A stretch of DNA of 64,000 nt from Mycolicibacterium rufum (GCF_022374875.2 NZ_CP092427.2:248001-312000); one strand, 5' to 3'; counted from the first letter of the stretch, positions 48,541 through 58,524 are shown. Translations and numbers: made by a program. Notes: generated by a model not told the origin, from the sequence alone.

Positions 48541-49288
48541 GCATCTTGTTCCTGCTCAGCGACAGGTCGAGGTCGGCCGTCACCGTGACCTCCCCGGGCC
48601 CGGCCTCGGCGACCACCCAGCCGTCCGCGCTGACGATCGCGGTCCCCTCCGTCCAGCGCTGACCGCGCTCCACGCCGGCACGGTCGCAGACCGCGACCGC
48701 GACGTGGTTGGTGCGGGCCGTCGACATCGCGGTGATGACCTCCCCGGGGTGCTCGCCCTCGGGGCGCGGAAACAGCGGCCAGTTCACCGGCGCGACGATC
48801 AGGTCCGCTCCGTCGACCACCGCGCGTCGGGTCAGCTCCCCGAATTCGAGGTCGTAGCACAGCATCACGGCGATCGCGCCGTATCGCGTCTGCATCACCG
48901 GCGGCAGCTCGAGGCCCCGGGTGAAGATCAGCTTCTCCCGATCCCACAGATGCGTCTTGCGATAGACCGCCGCCACGGCTCCCCCGTCGAGCACCGCCGC
49001 GCTGTTGTACAGCAGTCCATCTCGACCCAGTTCGCAGAATCCCAGCACGACGAACGAATCTCCGGCCGCCGCAGACCATTTCGCGAAGCGGGCGTCATCG
49101 GGCGTCAAGGCGACCGAACGGGCCTCGGCCTCGTCGGCGAGCATGTATCCCGACGTCACCAGTTCGGGCAGCACGATGACCTCGGCACCGGCCGCCGACG
49201 CGTCGGCCACGGCGGCAGTGATGCGCTCATCGTTCCCCTCGAGGTCGATGATCGCCGGATCGAGCTGACAGCAGGCGATACGCGTCAT
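48491..49288 (-). CDS. Carbon-nitrogen hydrolase (nitrilase superfamily)
   Basis: 265 residues. The Glu-Lys-Cys triad is visible: Glu in IVLPELVTSGYM, Lys in VYRKTHLW and Cys in IAVMLCYDLEFGEL. It is probably a cytosolic amidase of the omega-amidase or carbamoylase type; the substrate is unknown. It is divergent from the adenylate cyclase, with 40 bp between start codons. Confidence 0.9.
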   Translation of the reverse strand: MTRIACCQLDPAIIDLEGNDERITAAVADASAAGAEVIVLPELVTSGYMLADEAEARSVALTPDDARFAKWSAAAGDSFVVLGFCELGRDGLLYNSAAVLDGGAVAAVYRKTHLWDREKLIFTRGLELPPVMQTRYGAIAVMLCYDLEFGELTRRAVVDGADLIVAPVNWPLFPRPEGEHPGEVITAMSTARTNHVAVAVCDRAGVERGQRWTEGTAIVSADGWVVAEAGPGEVTVTADLDLSLSRNKMLTEYVHLLEDRRLDLY

Positions 49289-49316
49289 TCCAGCAGGTTA
49301 GCCGTCGCGGGAGCGA

Positions 49317-49322
49317 TAAGCT
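49317..49322 (+). promoter_or_regulatory. Leaderless-type -10 element TAAGCT
   Basis: TAAGCT, 6 nt, then GTG 49329 of the adenylate cyclase. Confidence 0.45.
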
Positions 49323-49328
49323 CCGGCC

Positions 49329-50603
49329 GTGCTGAACGTTCGGCCCGTCTGCGTGCCCGAGGTGGCACTGCAGGGCCGCGTGAGCTCCCTGAACCGCCAC
49401 CGCGCCGAAGCCGTCTCCCGGCGCATCCGCGTCCTGACCATCGCCGGCTGGATCGCCGCGGCGGTGTCCGTGTCGTTCGGCGCCTTTCAGCTCTTGGTGG
49501 GCGGATCGCTGTGGTGGCTGGGCGTCATCAACGTCCTGTGCGGGCTGGCGTTCCTGAGCATCCCCCGGCTGTGCCCCCTCGGCGAGATCGTCGCGCCGGT
49601 GACGTTCGTGGTGTTCGCCTACCTGTCGGTGGGCTTCTTCTGCTACACGATGGGTACCGGTTCGGGGCTGCAGTTCTACTTCCTGGTGTCGGCGTCGCTG
49701 GTGGTGCTGGTGCTCGGCATCGAACGCATCCGGCTGGCCGCGGTGATCGCGGCCATCGGTGTCGTGCTGATCATCGCGCTCGAGCTCACGGTGCCCAACG
49801 ACCGGGGTATCGGACCGCCCTGGATGCTCACTGTCGGCTTCATCAGCTCCGTGGTGTCGTCGGTGGTGATGATCCTGGCGACCCTCTGGTACACGCTGCG
49901 GGAGACCGAGCGCGCCGAACGGGCCATGGAGGCCGAGTACGAGCGCAGTGAACGGCTGCTCGCCAACATCCTGCCCGAGACGATCGCCGACCGGCTCAAG
50001 GATCCGGCCCGCTCGGTGATCGCCGACAAGTACGACGACGCGTCGATCCTGTTCGCCGACATCGCGGGATACACCAAGCGCGCCAGCGACACCGCCCCCG
50101 CCGAACTGGTGCGGTTCCTCGACCGGCTGTACACCGACCTCGACGCGCTGGTGGACCGTCATGGACTGGAGAAGGTCAAGACGAGCGGCGACTCCTACAT
50201 GGTGGTCAGTGGTGTGCCCACCCCACGATCGGACCACCTCGAGGCGCTGGCCGCGCTGGCTCTCGACATGGCCGACGCGGTCGCCGGGCTCACCGATCCG
50301 CAGGGCCGGGACGTTCCGCTGCGCATCGGCATGGCATGCGGGCCCGTGGTGGCCGGCGTCGTCGGCGCCAAGAAGTTCTTCTACGACGTGTGGGGTGACG
50401 CGGTCAACGTCGCCTCGCGGATGGAGACCACCGACGTCGAAGGCAGGATCCAGGTGCCCGACGACGTGTACGCGCGGCTGCGCGACAGCTTCGTGCTCGA
50501 GGAGCGCGGCTACGTCGAGGTCAAGGGCAAGGGCCCGATGCACACCTGGTATCTGGTGGGGCACCGGGCCCAGGCCGTCACACCTTCCGGTTCTCCGACT
50601 TGA
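49329..50603 (+). CDS. cya: Membrane class III adenylate cyclase, Rv1625c-like
   Basis: 424 residues. Six membrane helices at ~35-190 are followed by a coiled signalling helix and a cyclase domain at ~225-415. Metal-binding Asp residues are in ILFADIAGYTKRASD and KVKTSGDSYM (with the purine-specifying Lys). The transition-state Asn/Arg are in YDVWGDAVNVASRME. This is the mammalian-like half-cyclase that works as a homodimer. The product cAMP could feed the Usp and CRP-type regulators of cydAB. It overlaps the convergent dps gene by 26 bp. Confidence 0.95.
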   Translation: MLNVRPVCVPEVALQGRVSSLNRHRAEAVSRRIRVLTIAGWIAAAVSVSFGAFQLLVGGSLWWLGVINVLCGLAFLSIPRLCPLGEIVAPVTFVVFAYLSVGFFCYTMGTGSGLQFYFLVSASLVVLVLGIERIRLAAVIAAIGVVLIIALELTVPNDRGIGPPWMLTVGFISSVVSSVVMILATLWYTLRETERAERAMEAEYERSERLLANILPETIADRLKDPARSVIADKYDDASILFADIAGYTKRASDTAPAELVRFLDRLYTDLDALVDRHGLEKVKTSGDSYMVVSGVPTPRSDHLEALAALALDMADAVAGLTDPQGRDVPLRIGMACGPVVAGVVGAKKFFYDVWGDAVNVASRMETTDVEGRIQVPDDVYARLRDSFVLEERGYVEVKGKGPMHTWYLVGHRAQAVTPSGSPT

Positions 50604-51075
50604 TCAGCCAGGCCAGCTTCTCCAGGCCGTCGATCAGCTGGTGGAGGATGTCGGCCGTGCTCGCGTCCTCGGCGTCCACGCTGTCGTGCACCTCGCGGAG
50701 CGTGGTCACGGTCGCGTAGAGGCGGGCGGCGATGAGGTCGACGACCTCGCCCGTGCTGTGCTCGAAGGCGGGGAACTCGGGCAGCGAGGTGCTCGCGGCG
50801 ACCGTGTCCGACCGGCCGTCGGGCACCGCGTCGAGCGCGCGCATGCGCTCGGCGATGGTGTCGCTGGCTTCGCGGGCGAAGTCCACGACCTCGTCGAGCT
50901 GCAGGTGCAGGTCGCGGAAGTTGGTGCCGACAACGTTCCAGTGCGCCTGCTTACTTTGCAGATGGAGCTCGATCAGATCGACGAGCACGCGCTGGAGCGC
51001 TCCGCTCAGAGCCGGCGAGGCCTGGAATGCGGCAACCTCGGCTTCGGTCTTTCGTGATGACGATGGTGTACCCAT
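50578..51075 (-). CDS. dps: Dps-family DNA-protecting ferritin (MsDps2-like)
   Basis: 165 residues. The Dps ferroxidase motif at the dimer interface is LHLQSKQAHWNVVGTNFRDLHLQLDEVVDF, then DTIAERMRALDAVPDGRSD. The C-terminal half and ending KSENRKV closely resemble the second Dps of M. smegmatis as I recall it. Twelve-mers oxidise and store iron with peroxide and bind DNA. ATG 51075 has AAGGAGG about 14 nt upstream, an unusually long spacing. Confidence 0.93.
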   Translation of the reverse strand: MGTPSSSRKTEAEVAAFQASPALSGALQRVLVDLIELHLQSKQAHWNVVGTNFRDLHLQLDEVVDFAREASDTIAERMRALDAVPDGRSDTVAASTSLPEFPAFEHSTGEVVDLIAARLYATVTTLREVHDSVDAEDASTADILHQLIDGLEKLAWLIKSENRKV

Positions 51076-51113
51076 GATCGTGTCAACGCCTCCTTGTCTG
51101 GAATGAGTCCAGT

Positions 51114-52895
51114 TTAGCGGGTATCTGTGGTCACAACCTGCCTGTCTTGGCGGTCGAGCAGCCGGGCGTAGCCCGCGCCCATGCCCAGCAGGACCAGGCC
51201 GACCACGATGAACACCGCGACGCGGAACATCCCGTCGAGGGTGCCGAGGTCGAACAGGAACAGCTTCGTCACCGCGGCACCGACCAGCCCGAGGCCGCCG
51301 GCGATGGGCACCGAGCGGTCGGCGCGCGGCAGGCGGACGGCGTATCCGAAGACCGCGGCCGCCATGGCGATCCAGCAGATGGTCGCGATCATGTGTCCGG
51401 CGTAGAAGCCGTGACCCGTCCCGCCGATCAGCACCCCCGCCGTCACGGTTAACGAGGTGACCGCGTAGGCGACCACCGCCGCGGCGCAGGCCCACAGCGC
51501 CCGTTCCCGCCCCGGCAGGGACCAGACGATGGCGACCGTGGCGACCGCGAGCAGCACGCTGGAGACCAGCGTGGACGCACCGGTCGCGGCGCTCACGCCG
51601 GTCGGCGTGAAGAGGGCGCTCAGCGGCGACACCACCAGGTGAACGCTCGCGCCCACCACCGCGAACCCGAGGGCCGCCCACCGTGCGACGGGCTCGCGAC
51701 GTCCCGCGACGGCGGTGACCGCGGCCATCGCGAGCAGCACCGGGCCGGCGACCGGACCGTCGAACCCGACGGTGACGGCGATCAGCGCCGCCACCGCGGA
51801 CAGCGCCGAGAACACCTGCCGGGCCACACCGAGAACGCCGGGCAGCCGGTCGCCGAACAGCACGAGCGTCAGCACCGCGGCCGAGAGGGCGGCGATCATC
51901 AACGCCGCCACCACCCGGTCGACGGCCAAGCCGACGCACAGCAGTGGGCTCACGCCCGCCGCGCTCAGCAGGGCCACCGCGGCCCGGTTCGCGGTCCCCG
52001 GCAGCACGACGACCGCGCCGACCAGCGCCAGCAGCGCGGCGATCCCGCACCCGCCGGCGAGCCAGAGATCGTGGCGCCCGTCGATGTGGCGCACCACCAA
52101 CGCGAGCAGGAGCGGCAGCGACGCGGCCGCGGTGCGGGCTCCGTGCAGCCACACCCAGTCCTTGCCGATCTGCACGGGCAGCGCCGCCGCCGAGAGCGCC
52201 ACCAAGAAACCGACGAGAAGCAAGGTGATGCCGTCGGTGATCACCGGGGCCAGCACGATCAACGGGACGAGCACCAACAGGCCCAACTGCTGGGAGTCCC
52301 AGCGCCGGGCCAGCGTCAGTCCTCCCCCGGCGACGCACGAAGCGAGCACCAGTCCCGCCGCCGCGGGCACCCAGTCATAGATCGCGGTGACCGCGATGAC
52401 GTCCATGTAGGCGGCGGCGATGCCGGTGGCGGCCAGCGCGACCGATCCCACCCGGCCGCCGGGCCGGCTGCTCAGCCACGCGGCGGCGCCGACCAGTGCC
52501 GCCGCCAGCGCCGCCCCGGCGGCCACCCGGAACTCGGGGCGCAGGATGCCGGCCTGCGCGGCCAGCACCAGCAGCAGGACCACGCCGATGAGCGTGACCG
52601 CGACGCCCGCGACGGCCAGCAGCTTGCCGATCCAGCCGTCGGACCGCTCTCGCGGAGCGTTCGACGGCGGCGGAGGGACGGGCCTCGGCGGCGGCACGTA
52701 CTGCGGCGGCGGTACGTACTGCGGGACCGGCCCGTAGCCCGGAACCGGCGGGGGCGCCGGCGTCGGCCAGGGCGGACGCGGTCCGAGGACGCGATCGAGT
52801 TCAGCCAGGTCGGCCGACACCCGGGCCAGCTGATGCGACAGCGCGGCGAAATCCGCCGAGAGCCGGGCGACGACAGCGGTGTGCGGTTCGGTCAT
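51114..52895 (-). CDS. DUF2339 polytopic membrane protein
   Basis: 593 residues. An N-terminal coiled segment (~10-40) and a Pro/Tyr-rich linker with YVPPPQYVPPPRPVPPPP precede about 18 short hydrophobic helices to the end. The DUF2339 N-terminal signature is WIGKLLAVAGVAVTLIGVVLLL and the C-terminal one KLFLFDLGTLDGMFRVAVFI. The function is unknown; envelope-related roles are guessed for the family. It ends 38 bp before the dps start on the same strand. Confidence 0.82.
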   Translation of the reverse strand: MTEPHTAVVARLSADFAALSHQLARVSADLAELDRVLGPRPPWPTPAPPPVPGYGPVPQYVPPPQYVPPPRPVPPPPSNAPRERSDGWIGKLLAVAGVAVTLIGVVLLLVLAAQAGILRPEFRVAAGAALAAALVGAAAWLSSRPGGRVGSVALAATGIAAAYMDVIAVTAIYDWVPAAAGLVLASCVAGGGLTLARRWDSQQLGLLVLVPLIVLAPVITDGITLLLVGFLVALSAAALPVQIGKDWVWLHGARTAAASLPLLLALVVRHIDGRHDLWLAGGCGIAALLALVGAVVVLPGTANRAAVALLSAAGVSPLLCVGLAVDRVVAALMIAALSAAVLTLVLFGDRLPGVLGVARQVFSALSAVAALIAVTVGFDGPVAGPVLLAMAAVTAVAGRREPVARWAALGFAVVGASVHLVVSPLSALFTPTGVSAATGASTLVSSVLLAVATVAIVWSLPGRERALWACAAAVVAYAVTSLTVTAGVLIGGTGHGFYAGHMIATICWIAMAAAVFGYAVRLPRADRSVPIAGGLGLVGAAVTKLFLFDLGTLDGMFRVAVFIVVGLVLLGMGAGYARLLDRQDRQVVTTDTR

Positions 52896-52939
52896 GCCGT
52901 CATCGTGGCAACGTTCACCCGTCCGGCGGATGAGTACAA

Positions 52940-53596
52940 CTACTCGTCGAGGCCGTGTTCGATCGCGTACCGCGCCAATTCGACCCGGTTGCCGACCTGC
53001 AACTTGCGGAACGTCGCCTGCACGTGGTTCTCGACCGTCCGATGACTCAGCGACAGTCGGGCGGCGATCTGCTTGGCGGTCAGGCCCTTGGCGACGTGGC
53101 GCAGGATCTCGGTCTCCCGTTCGGTCAGGCTGGGCTGCGCGGGGCCTTTCTCGTCGCGGGCGATGCGGCGATACTCCCCCAGCACCAGGCCCGCGAGCCC
53201 CGGGGTGAACACGGCACGGCCCTGCGCGGTCGCCCGCACCGCCTCCGCGAGTTCCTGTTTGGACGCACTCTTGACCAGATACCCCGACGCGCCGGCCTTG
53301 ACGGCCTCGAGCACGTCGTCGCGTTCGTCGGACGCCGAGAGCACCAGGACGCGCGAGGACGGGGACACGGCGAGCACCTGCGCGGTGGCCTGGGCCCCGT
53401 CGCCGTCGGCCAGCCGCATGTCCATCACCACCACGGCGGGCCGCACGACAGCGGCACGTCGGGCGGCCGCACCGACACCGTCGGCGGTCGCCACCACGTC
53501 GAACCCGTCGTCGGCGAGATCGCGCGCCACCGCGTCGCGCCAGATGGGGTGGTCGTCGACCACCATCACCGTGACCGCGGCACCGTCAGCTCCCAT
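52940..53596 (-). CDS. NarL/LuxR-family response regulator
   Basis: 218 residues. The receiver has acidic residues VMVVDDHPIWRD, phospho-Asp in VVVMDMRLADGDG and Lys in GYLVKSASKQE. The LuxR HTH is LTERETEILRHVAKGLTAKQIAARLSLSHRTVENHVQ. ATG 53596 overlaps the kinase gene by 31 bp, so the pair is coupled. Targets are unknown. Confidence 0.92.
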   Translation of the reverse strand: MGADGAAVTVMVVDDHPIWRDAVARDLADDGFDVVATADGVGAAARRAAVVRPAVVVMDMRLADGDGAQATAQVLAVSPSSRVLVLSASDERDDVLEAVKAGASGYLVKSASKQELAEAVRATAQGRAVFTPGLAGLVLGEYRRIARDEKGPAQPSLTERETEILRHVAKGLTAKQIAARLSLSHRTVENHVQATFRKLQVGNRVELARYAIEHGLDE

Positions 53597-54645
53597 TCCA
53601 CCCCCATCCCCGGGCCGGTGTGCAACGTCGCTCGGCCGCCCAGCCAATCCATCCGTCCCACAATCGATTTCGCCACCCCGATCCGGCCCTCCCGGACCGC
53701 CTCGGCCAGCCTGCCGTCGGCGATCCCGATTCCGTCATCGCGCACACTGACCGTCACCGCCTCACCGAGGTCCTCGAGCAGAACGTACGCCCGCGCGCCG
53801 TCGCCCGCGTGAGCCGCGACGTTGTCCAGCGCATTGCCCACCGCGGCGCACAGCTGATCGGCGACCGGCGCGTCGAGCAGGACCGGGTGCGCGGGCACGC
53901 TGACCGACACCCGATCGGCGGCGCGGCGGCGCAGCAACGCGCCGAGGTCGGCCTGCGCGCCGTCCCCGGCCGACTCATCACCGGCGACCACCAGCCGGCG
54001 CAGCGCGCGCTCCTGCTCACCGGCCAGCTCGGCCAATTGCCCTGCCTCACCGCCGATCTCGCGCCCGCGTCGGGCCACCAGGGCGAGCACCTGCAGGACC
54101 CCGTCGTGCACGTGCCGGGACAGCCGCTCCCGTTCCTCGACCGACGCTGACAGCCGGGCCGCCCGCTCGAGTTCGGCGTGGGCCCGACGCGCGGTCTGTG
54201 CGGCCATGCCGACCGCGAGACCGACCGCCAATTCGATGACGATCGTTGCGTTGCGGCCCAGGTCGACGCTGACATGGCCCTTGAGCACAGCGCCCAGCGA
54301 CATCACCACCACGCCGGTCAGCATGCCGCCCACCGGACCGAACAGGATGGCCGCGGAGATGGTGGCGTTCGTGGCCCACAGTGTGGTCGGCAGGGACTGG
54401 TTGTCGGCGATCCAGCGGTCGGAGGCGACGAGTTCGGTGGACAGCACCAGCGCCACCACCACAGCGATCTCGGTCAGCACCCAGGCCGGGCGGCGCCCGA
54501 AGCCCTGCAGGTAGGCCACCGCGCAGGCGACACTCCAGGCGACCAGCAGTGCGAACACCGCCCAGCCGCCGACGGGCCGGTCCAGATCGGCGGTGACCGC
54601 GAATCCGAAGCCCAGGGCGTAAAGGCAGCTGAGCAGACGGAACAC
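53566..54645 (-). CDS. MacS-type sensor histidine kinase
   Basis: 359 residues. About four to five membrane helices (1-150) form a DUF5931-like sensor, followed by a HisKA_3 dimerisation helix (LSRHVHDGVLQVLALVARRG, His in HDG) and an HATPase with N-box GNALDNVAAH and G-box DDGIGI. GTG 54645 is the first available start. The residues just upstream in frame (APLWRAAQ) look like normal family sequence but have no start codon, so the real start is uncertain. It forms a pair with the LuxR regulator. Confidence 0.9.
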   Translation of the reverse strand: MFRLLSCLYALGFGFAVTADLDRPVGGWAVFALLVAWSVACAVAYLQGFGRRPAWVLTEIAVVVALVLSTELVASDRWIADNQSLPTTLWATNATISAAILFGPVGGMLTGVVVMSLGAVLKGHVSVDLGRNATIVIELAVGLAVGMAAQTARRAHAELERAARLSASVEERERLSRHVHDGVLQVLALVARRGREIGGEAGQLAELAGEQERALRRLVVAGDESAGDGAQADLGALLRRRAADRVSVSVPAHPVLLDAPVADQLCAAVGNALDNVAAHAGDGARAYVLLEDLGEAVTVSVRDDGIGIADGRLAEAVREGRIGVAKSIVGRMDWLGGRATLHTGPGMGVEWELTVPRSR

Positions 54646-54683
54646 CTGAGCCGCCCGCCACAGCGGCGCGGCTGGGTCGGGCG

Positions 54684-55481
54684 CTACATCACCTTGGAGA
54701 GAAACGCTTTGGTCCGTTCGTGCTTCGGGTTGGCCATGATCTCGCGGGGGTCGCCGCGCTCGACGACGACGCCGCCGTCCATGAACGCCAACTCGTCGGC
54801 CACCTCGCGGGCGAAGCCCATCTCGTGGGTGACCACCACCATCGTCATGCCCTCGGACGCCAGCGTCTTCATCACCGCGAGCACCTCGCCCACCAGCTCG
54901 GGGTCCAGCGCCGAGGTCGGCTCGTCGAACAGCATCAGCTTGGGGTCCATCGCCAGCGCCCGCGCGATCGCGACGCGTTGCTGCTGGCCGCCCGAGAGCT
55001 GGGCCGGATAGGCGTTGGCCTTGTCGGCCAGCCCGACCTGGTCGAGGAGGTCCTTGCCGCGCTCCACCGCCTTCGCCTTGTTGATCCCCTTGACCTGGAT
55101 CGGCGCCTCGACGATGTTGCCCAGCGCCGTGCGGTGCGGGAACAGGTTGAAGTGCTGGAACACCATCCCCACTTCGCGGCGCTGCTTGGCCACGTCGCCC
55201 GGTTTCATCTCGTGCAACTTGCCGCCGCGCTCGTTGTAGCCCACGAGCTCACCGTCGACGTAGAGGCGACCCGCGCTGACTGTCTCGAGGTGGTTGATGC
55301 ACCGCAGGAATGTCGACTTGCCGGACCCCGACGGCCCGACGAGCACCAGCACCTGACCCTTCTGCACCTCGAGCGTGATGCCTTTGAGCACCTTGAGCGC
55401 CCCGAAGTCCTTGCACACCAGCTCGGCCTTCACCATGGGCCGGGTCTGCGAACTCTGCGCCGACGGCGTTGTTTCTGTCAC
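54684..55481 (-). CDS. Polar amino-acid ABC transporter ATPase (GlnQ-like)
   Basis: 265 residues. Walker [19 protein letters not shown], signature [15 protein letters not shown] and Walker [17 protein letters not shown]. The His switch is [16 protein letters not shown] 55481 overlaps the permease stop as GTGA. It supplies energy for import with the permease and lipoprotein upstream. Confidence 0.93.
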   Translation of the reverse strand: MTETTPSAQSSQTRPMVKAELVCKDFGALKVLKGITLEVQKGQVLVLVGPSGSGKSTFLRCINHLETVSAGRLYVDGELVGYNERGGKLHEMKPGDVAKQRREVGMVFQHFNLFPHRTALGNIVEAPIQVKGINKAKAVERGKDLLDQVGLADKANAYPAQLSGGQQQRVAIARALAMDPKLMLFDEPTSALDPELVGEVLAVMKTLASEGMTMVVVTHEMGFAREVADELAFMDGGVVVERGDPREIMANPKHERTKAFLSKVM

Positions 55482-56395
55482 ATCCCACCTGTGCTTGCCT
55501 GCGCCTTGGCCAGCGCCTCGAGTTGCTTGGAGGTCAGTTTCCGCGACGCGCCCCGGGAGAAGTACCGCTCCAGGTAGAACTGGCCGACCATCAGGATGCT
55601 GGTGACGACCAGGTACCAGAACGCGGCGACCATCAGCAGCGGCACGGGTTCGAAGGTACGCGCGGCGATCTCCCGGGCGGTGATGCCGAACAGGTCGAGG
55701 GTGAACGGCACCGCCGTCACCAGCGACGTGGTCTTCAGCATGCTGATCACCTCGTTGCCGGTGGGCGGGATGATCACCCGCATGGCCTGCGGCAGCACGG
55801 TGCGCCGCATCGCCAGACCCCACGACATGCCCAGCGCCGTCGAGGCCTCCAACTGCCCCTCCGGGACGGAGCTGATGCCGGCGCGGATGATCTCGGCCAT
55901 ATAGGCCGCTTCGTTGAGCGCCAGCCCCAGCGTGGCCAGCAGGAACGGGATCGACAGGGTCTGCAGGTCGACCTGGAAGAACGTCGGGCCGAACGGAACT
56001 CCGAGCCGGACCTGCTGGTAGATGGTCGGGATGAGACCCCAGAACACCAACTGCACGTAGATCGGCGTTCCGCGGAAGATCCACAGGTACACCCACGACA
56101 CCCAGCGGAAGACCGGGTTGGGCGAGAGCCGCATGACCGCGAGCAGCACGCCCAGCGCGATCGCCAGGGCCATCGAGTACACCGTCAGCTGGAGCGTGTT
56201 GACCAGGCCGACGGTGAGCACCCGCTTGTCGAAGACGTACTCGGCGAACACCGACCACCGGTACGCCTGGTTGGTCGCCGCCCCGTAGAGGAACAGGAAA
56301 GCGAAGATGAGGATGACGGCCGCCGCCACCCACCGCCACGGGTGCCTCAGCGGTACGGCGTCGATGGTCTGTGGCGGCGCGCCGGCATCACTCAT
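55478..56395 (-). CDS. Polar amino-acid ABC transporter permease
   Basis: 305 residues. A His/Met-type permease (HEQRO/PAAT family) with [38 protein letters not shown] and the EAA loop [28 protein letters not shown]-terminal cytosolic tail follows the last helix. It probably works as a homodimer because only one permease gene is present. Confidence 0.93.
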   Translation of the reverse strand: MSDAGAPPQTIDAVPLRHPWRWVAAAVILIFAFLFLYGAATNQAYRWSVFAEYVFDKRVLTVGLVNTLQLTVYSMALAIALGVLLAVMRLSPNPVFRWVSWVYLWIFRGTPIYVQLVFWGLIPTIYQQVRLGVPFGPTFFQVDLQTLSIPFLLATLGLALNEAAYMAEIIRAGISSVPEGQLEASTALGMSWGLAMRRTVLPQAMRVIIPPTGNEVISMLKTTSLVTAVPFTLDLFGITAREIAARTFEPVPLLMVAAFWYLVVTSILMVGQFYLERYFSRGASRKLTSKQLEALAKAQASTGGM

Positions 56396-56410
56396 GAATC
56401 CCGCTTCCGA

Positions 56411-57331
56411 CTAGGAGACCGCGCCGTTGATCACCGGCTTGTCGATCATGCCCTCTTCGAGACCCCAGTTCGCGGCGATCTCCTTGTACTTGCCGGTCTC
56501 GATCAGGTGCTCGAGCGCCTGCAACAGCGACTGCGCCAGCGGCGAGCCCTTGGCGACGGGCCAACCGTAGGGCGCCGAATCGAACGTCTCGCCGGCCTGC
56601 TCGAGCTTGCCGTTGGTCTGCTTGATCGCGTACAGCGTCACCGGCGAGTCGGCCGACATCGCGTCGGCCTGACCGAGCACGACGGCGTTGGTGGCCGCGT
56701 CCTGGCTGTCGAACGGCAGGATCTGGATCGCCGGCTTGCCCTCGTCGGTGCACTTCTTGCTGCGCGCGGGCAGCTCGTCGGTCTCCTGCACCGTGGTGGC
56801 CTGGACCGCAACCTTCTTGCCGCACGCGTTCTCCGGGTCGATACCGGCGCCGGGCTTCTGCGCCCATAGCGTGCCCGCCGAGAAGTAGGTCACGAAGTCG
56901 ACCGACTGTTCGCGTTCCTTGCTGTCGGTGAACGACGACATCCCGACGTTGAAGGTGCCCTGCTGGATCGACGGGATGATCTTGGCGAAGTCGGCCTCCC
57001 GGTATTCCGGGGTGAGGCCGAGCGTGCCGGCGATTGCGTTCATCAGGTCCACGTCGAAGCCGACGATCTTGCCGCTCTCGTCCTTGAACTCGTTCGGGGC
57101 GTACGGGATGTTGACGCCGATGACGAGCTTCCCGGACGACTTGATGGCCTCCGGGACGGTATTGGCGATGGCCTCGACCTTCTCGGCCGGGGCCGCGCTC
57201 GTGGTCGAAGACTTCTCGCTGCCCGAGTCGGAGCCGCTGGCGCACCCTGACAACGCCAGGGCACCCGTCGCGACGAACACCGCCGCGAACCGCCAGATCT
57301 TGGTCCGGCGGTCTTGCTTTCCACCCAACAC
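56411..57331 (-). CDS. Polar amino-acid ABC transporter substrate-binding lipoprotein
   Basis: About 306 residues. The signal ends in lipobox LSGC (ALALSGCASGS). The type II binding fold has GKLVIGVNIPYAPNEFKDESGKIVGFDVDLM, GMSSFTDSKEREQSVDF and VQATTVQETDELPARS. It resembles glutamine, glutamate or basic amino-acid binders; specificity is not deducible. GTG 57331 is chosen over the upstream start at 57415, which lacks a signal-like context. It is 15 bp from the permease gene. Confidence 0.88.
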   Translation of the reverse strand: MLGGKQDRRTKIWRFAAVFVATGALALSGCASGSDSGSEKSSTTSAAPAEKVEAIANTVPEAIKSSGKLVIGVNIPYAPNEFKDESGKIVGFDVDLMNAIAGTLGLTPEYREADFAKIIPSIQQGTFNVGMSSFTDSKEREQSVDFVTYFSAGTLWAQKPGAGIDPENACGKKVAVQATTVQETDELPARSKKCTDEGKPAIQILPFDSQDAATNAVVLGQADAMSADSPVTLYAIKQTNGKLEQAGETFDSAPYGWPVAKGSPLAQSLLQALEHLIETGKYKEIAANWGLEEGMIDKPVINGAVS

Positions 57332-57915
57332 AGTTGCCTCTACTTTCTCTGCGGCATGTCCAGCCAAGGACGTTAACGACCGATGACCCGACGCGCAGCG
57401 CCGGTAACGGAACACTAGGACATCGAAAGCGCTGTGGTCGGGAAACCGAACCTAGGTGAAACGCGACCGTTACTACCGGCGATGCACGGCGGTGCGGTGA
57501 CCTCAGTGCGGAACCAGGATCCCGCAACGGCCAGGGTGGCGGGCGAAGTCCTATCCACAGAACGAAAAGAATCCAGCCGCGGACCGAAAGTCACCATTGC
57601 CGTCTATGGGTCAACGGATCCGTCCGTTAAGTTCGAAGACGATCGCGTTCAAGAAGGCGGGCGTGACGGAAGACTGGTTCGCCCCACCAGACGGTCGAGA
57701 ATTGAGTCGGCCACCCAGAGAGCACCGTCGGAGACGCTGATCTCCGACGGTCTCTCCCTGCCTTCACCGGGCGGGTGAATCTCCTGATGAATGGCATTTC
57801 GGGTTTGCCGTCGAGGATGTCCGGACGGTAACGGATCTTTAACGAGGACGTACATATCTCGCGGCGACACCGCGGATTCGGGGGTCGGCGGAGGGAATTG
57901 TGCCACACTGCGCGC
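57332..57915. other. 584-bp noncoding region between ABC transporter and HdeD-like gene
   Basis: No convincing gene. The one ORF (57434-57778, +) lacks the strong third-position GC bias of its neighbours. The stretch is less GC-rich than the window. It holds a perfect 11-bp-stem hairpin (57724-57751) followed by a C/T-rich run on the plus strand, compatible with the end of a small RNA. It presumably also carries the divergent promoters of the ABC operon and the HdeD-like gene. Confidence 0.6.
57724..57751 (+). terminator. Terminator-like hairpin in noncoding region
   Basis: ACCGTCGGAGA-CGCTGA-TCTCCGACGGT, a perfect 11-bp stem, followed by CTCTCCCTGCC on the plus strand. No coding gene ends here. 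Confidence 0.65.
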
Positions 57916-58524
57916 ATGACAACTGCGCGCACGGAAACCCCTGCTCCCCCAAGCATGTTGCAGCATCTGTGGAAGTCCGCGTTGCTGTCGGGCATTCTCG
58001 CGGTGATCCTCGGCATCATGGTGCTGGTCTGGCCGGCCATCACCATCGTCGTCGCAGCCATCTTCTTCGGCGCTTACCTGCTGATCTCGGGCATCTCGCA
58101 GGTCGTCTTCGCCTTCAGCCTGCACGTCTCCGCCGGTGGCAGGGTCCTGCTGTTCCTCAGTGGAGCTGCGGCGCTGATCCTCGCGGTGCTGTGTTTCCGC
58201 AGCCTGCAGGACTCGATCCTGCTGCTGGCCATCTGGATCGGCGTGGGATTCATCTTCCGCGGCGTGGCGACCGCGGTCTCGGCGATCAGCGATCCCACGC
58301 TGCCCGGCCGGGGGTGGGAGATCTTCATCGGGGTCATCAGCCTGATCGCGGGAGTGGTCATGCTGGCTTCGCCGTTCCAGTCGCTGGCCACGCTCTCGCT
58401 GGTGGTCGGCATCTGGCTGGTGGTGATCGGCGTCTTCGAGATTGTGTCGGCGTTCGGCATCCGCAAGGCCAGCAAGAACATGGCCGAATGGCGCGAGAAG
58501 GTCACCGCGCCGTCCCCGGAATGA
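57916..58524 (+). CDS. HdeD-family (DUF308) membrane protein
   Basis: 202 residues with six membrane helices arranged as three DUF308 repeats. Examples are LSGILAVILGIMVLVWPAIT and GVISLIAGVVMLASPFQSLA, each a helix ending in a P-x(2-3)-L/T turn. HdeD is linked to acid resistance in E. coli; the mycobacterial function is unknown. ATG 57916 is preceded by CACACT and 6 nt, a weak leaderless arrangement. It lies immediately upstream of cydA with a 95-bp gap. Confidence 0.83.
   Translation: MTTARTETPAPPSMLQHLWKSALLSGILAVILGIMVLVWPAITIVVAAIFFGAYLLISGISQVVFAFSLHVSAGGRVLLFLSGAAALILAVLCFRSLQDSILLLAIWIGVGFIFRGVATAVSAISDPTLPGRGWEIFIGVISLIAGVVMLASPFQSLATLSLVVGIWLVVIGVFEIVSAFGIRKASKNMAEWREKVTAPSPE

Noticed and set aside
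57434..57778. 114-aa plus-strand ORF
   Set aside because: Codon third positions are not GC-rich as in real genes here, no domain or ribosome-binding site is seen, and its 3' part contains a perfect hairpin.
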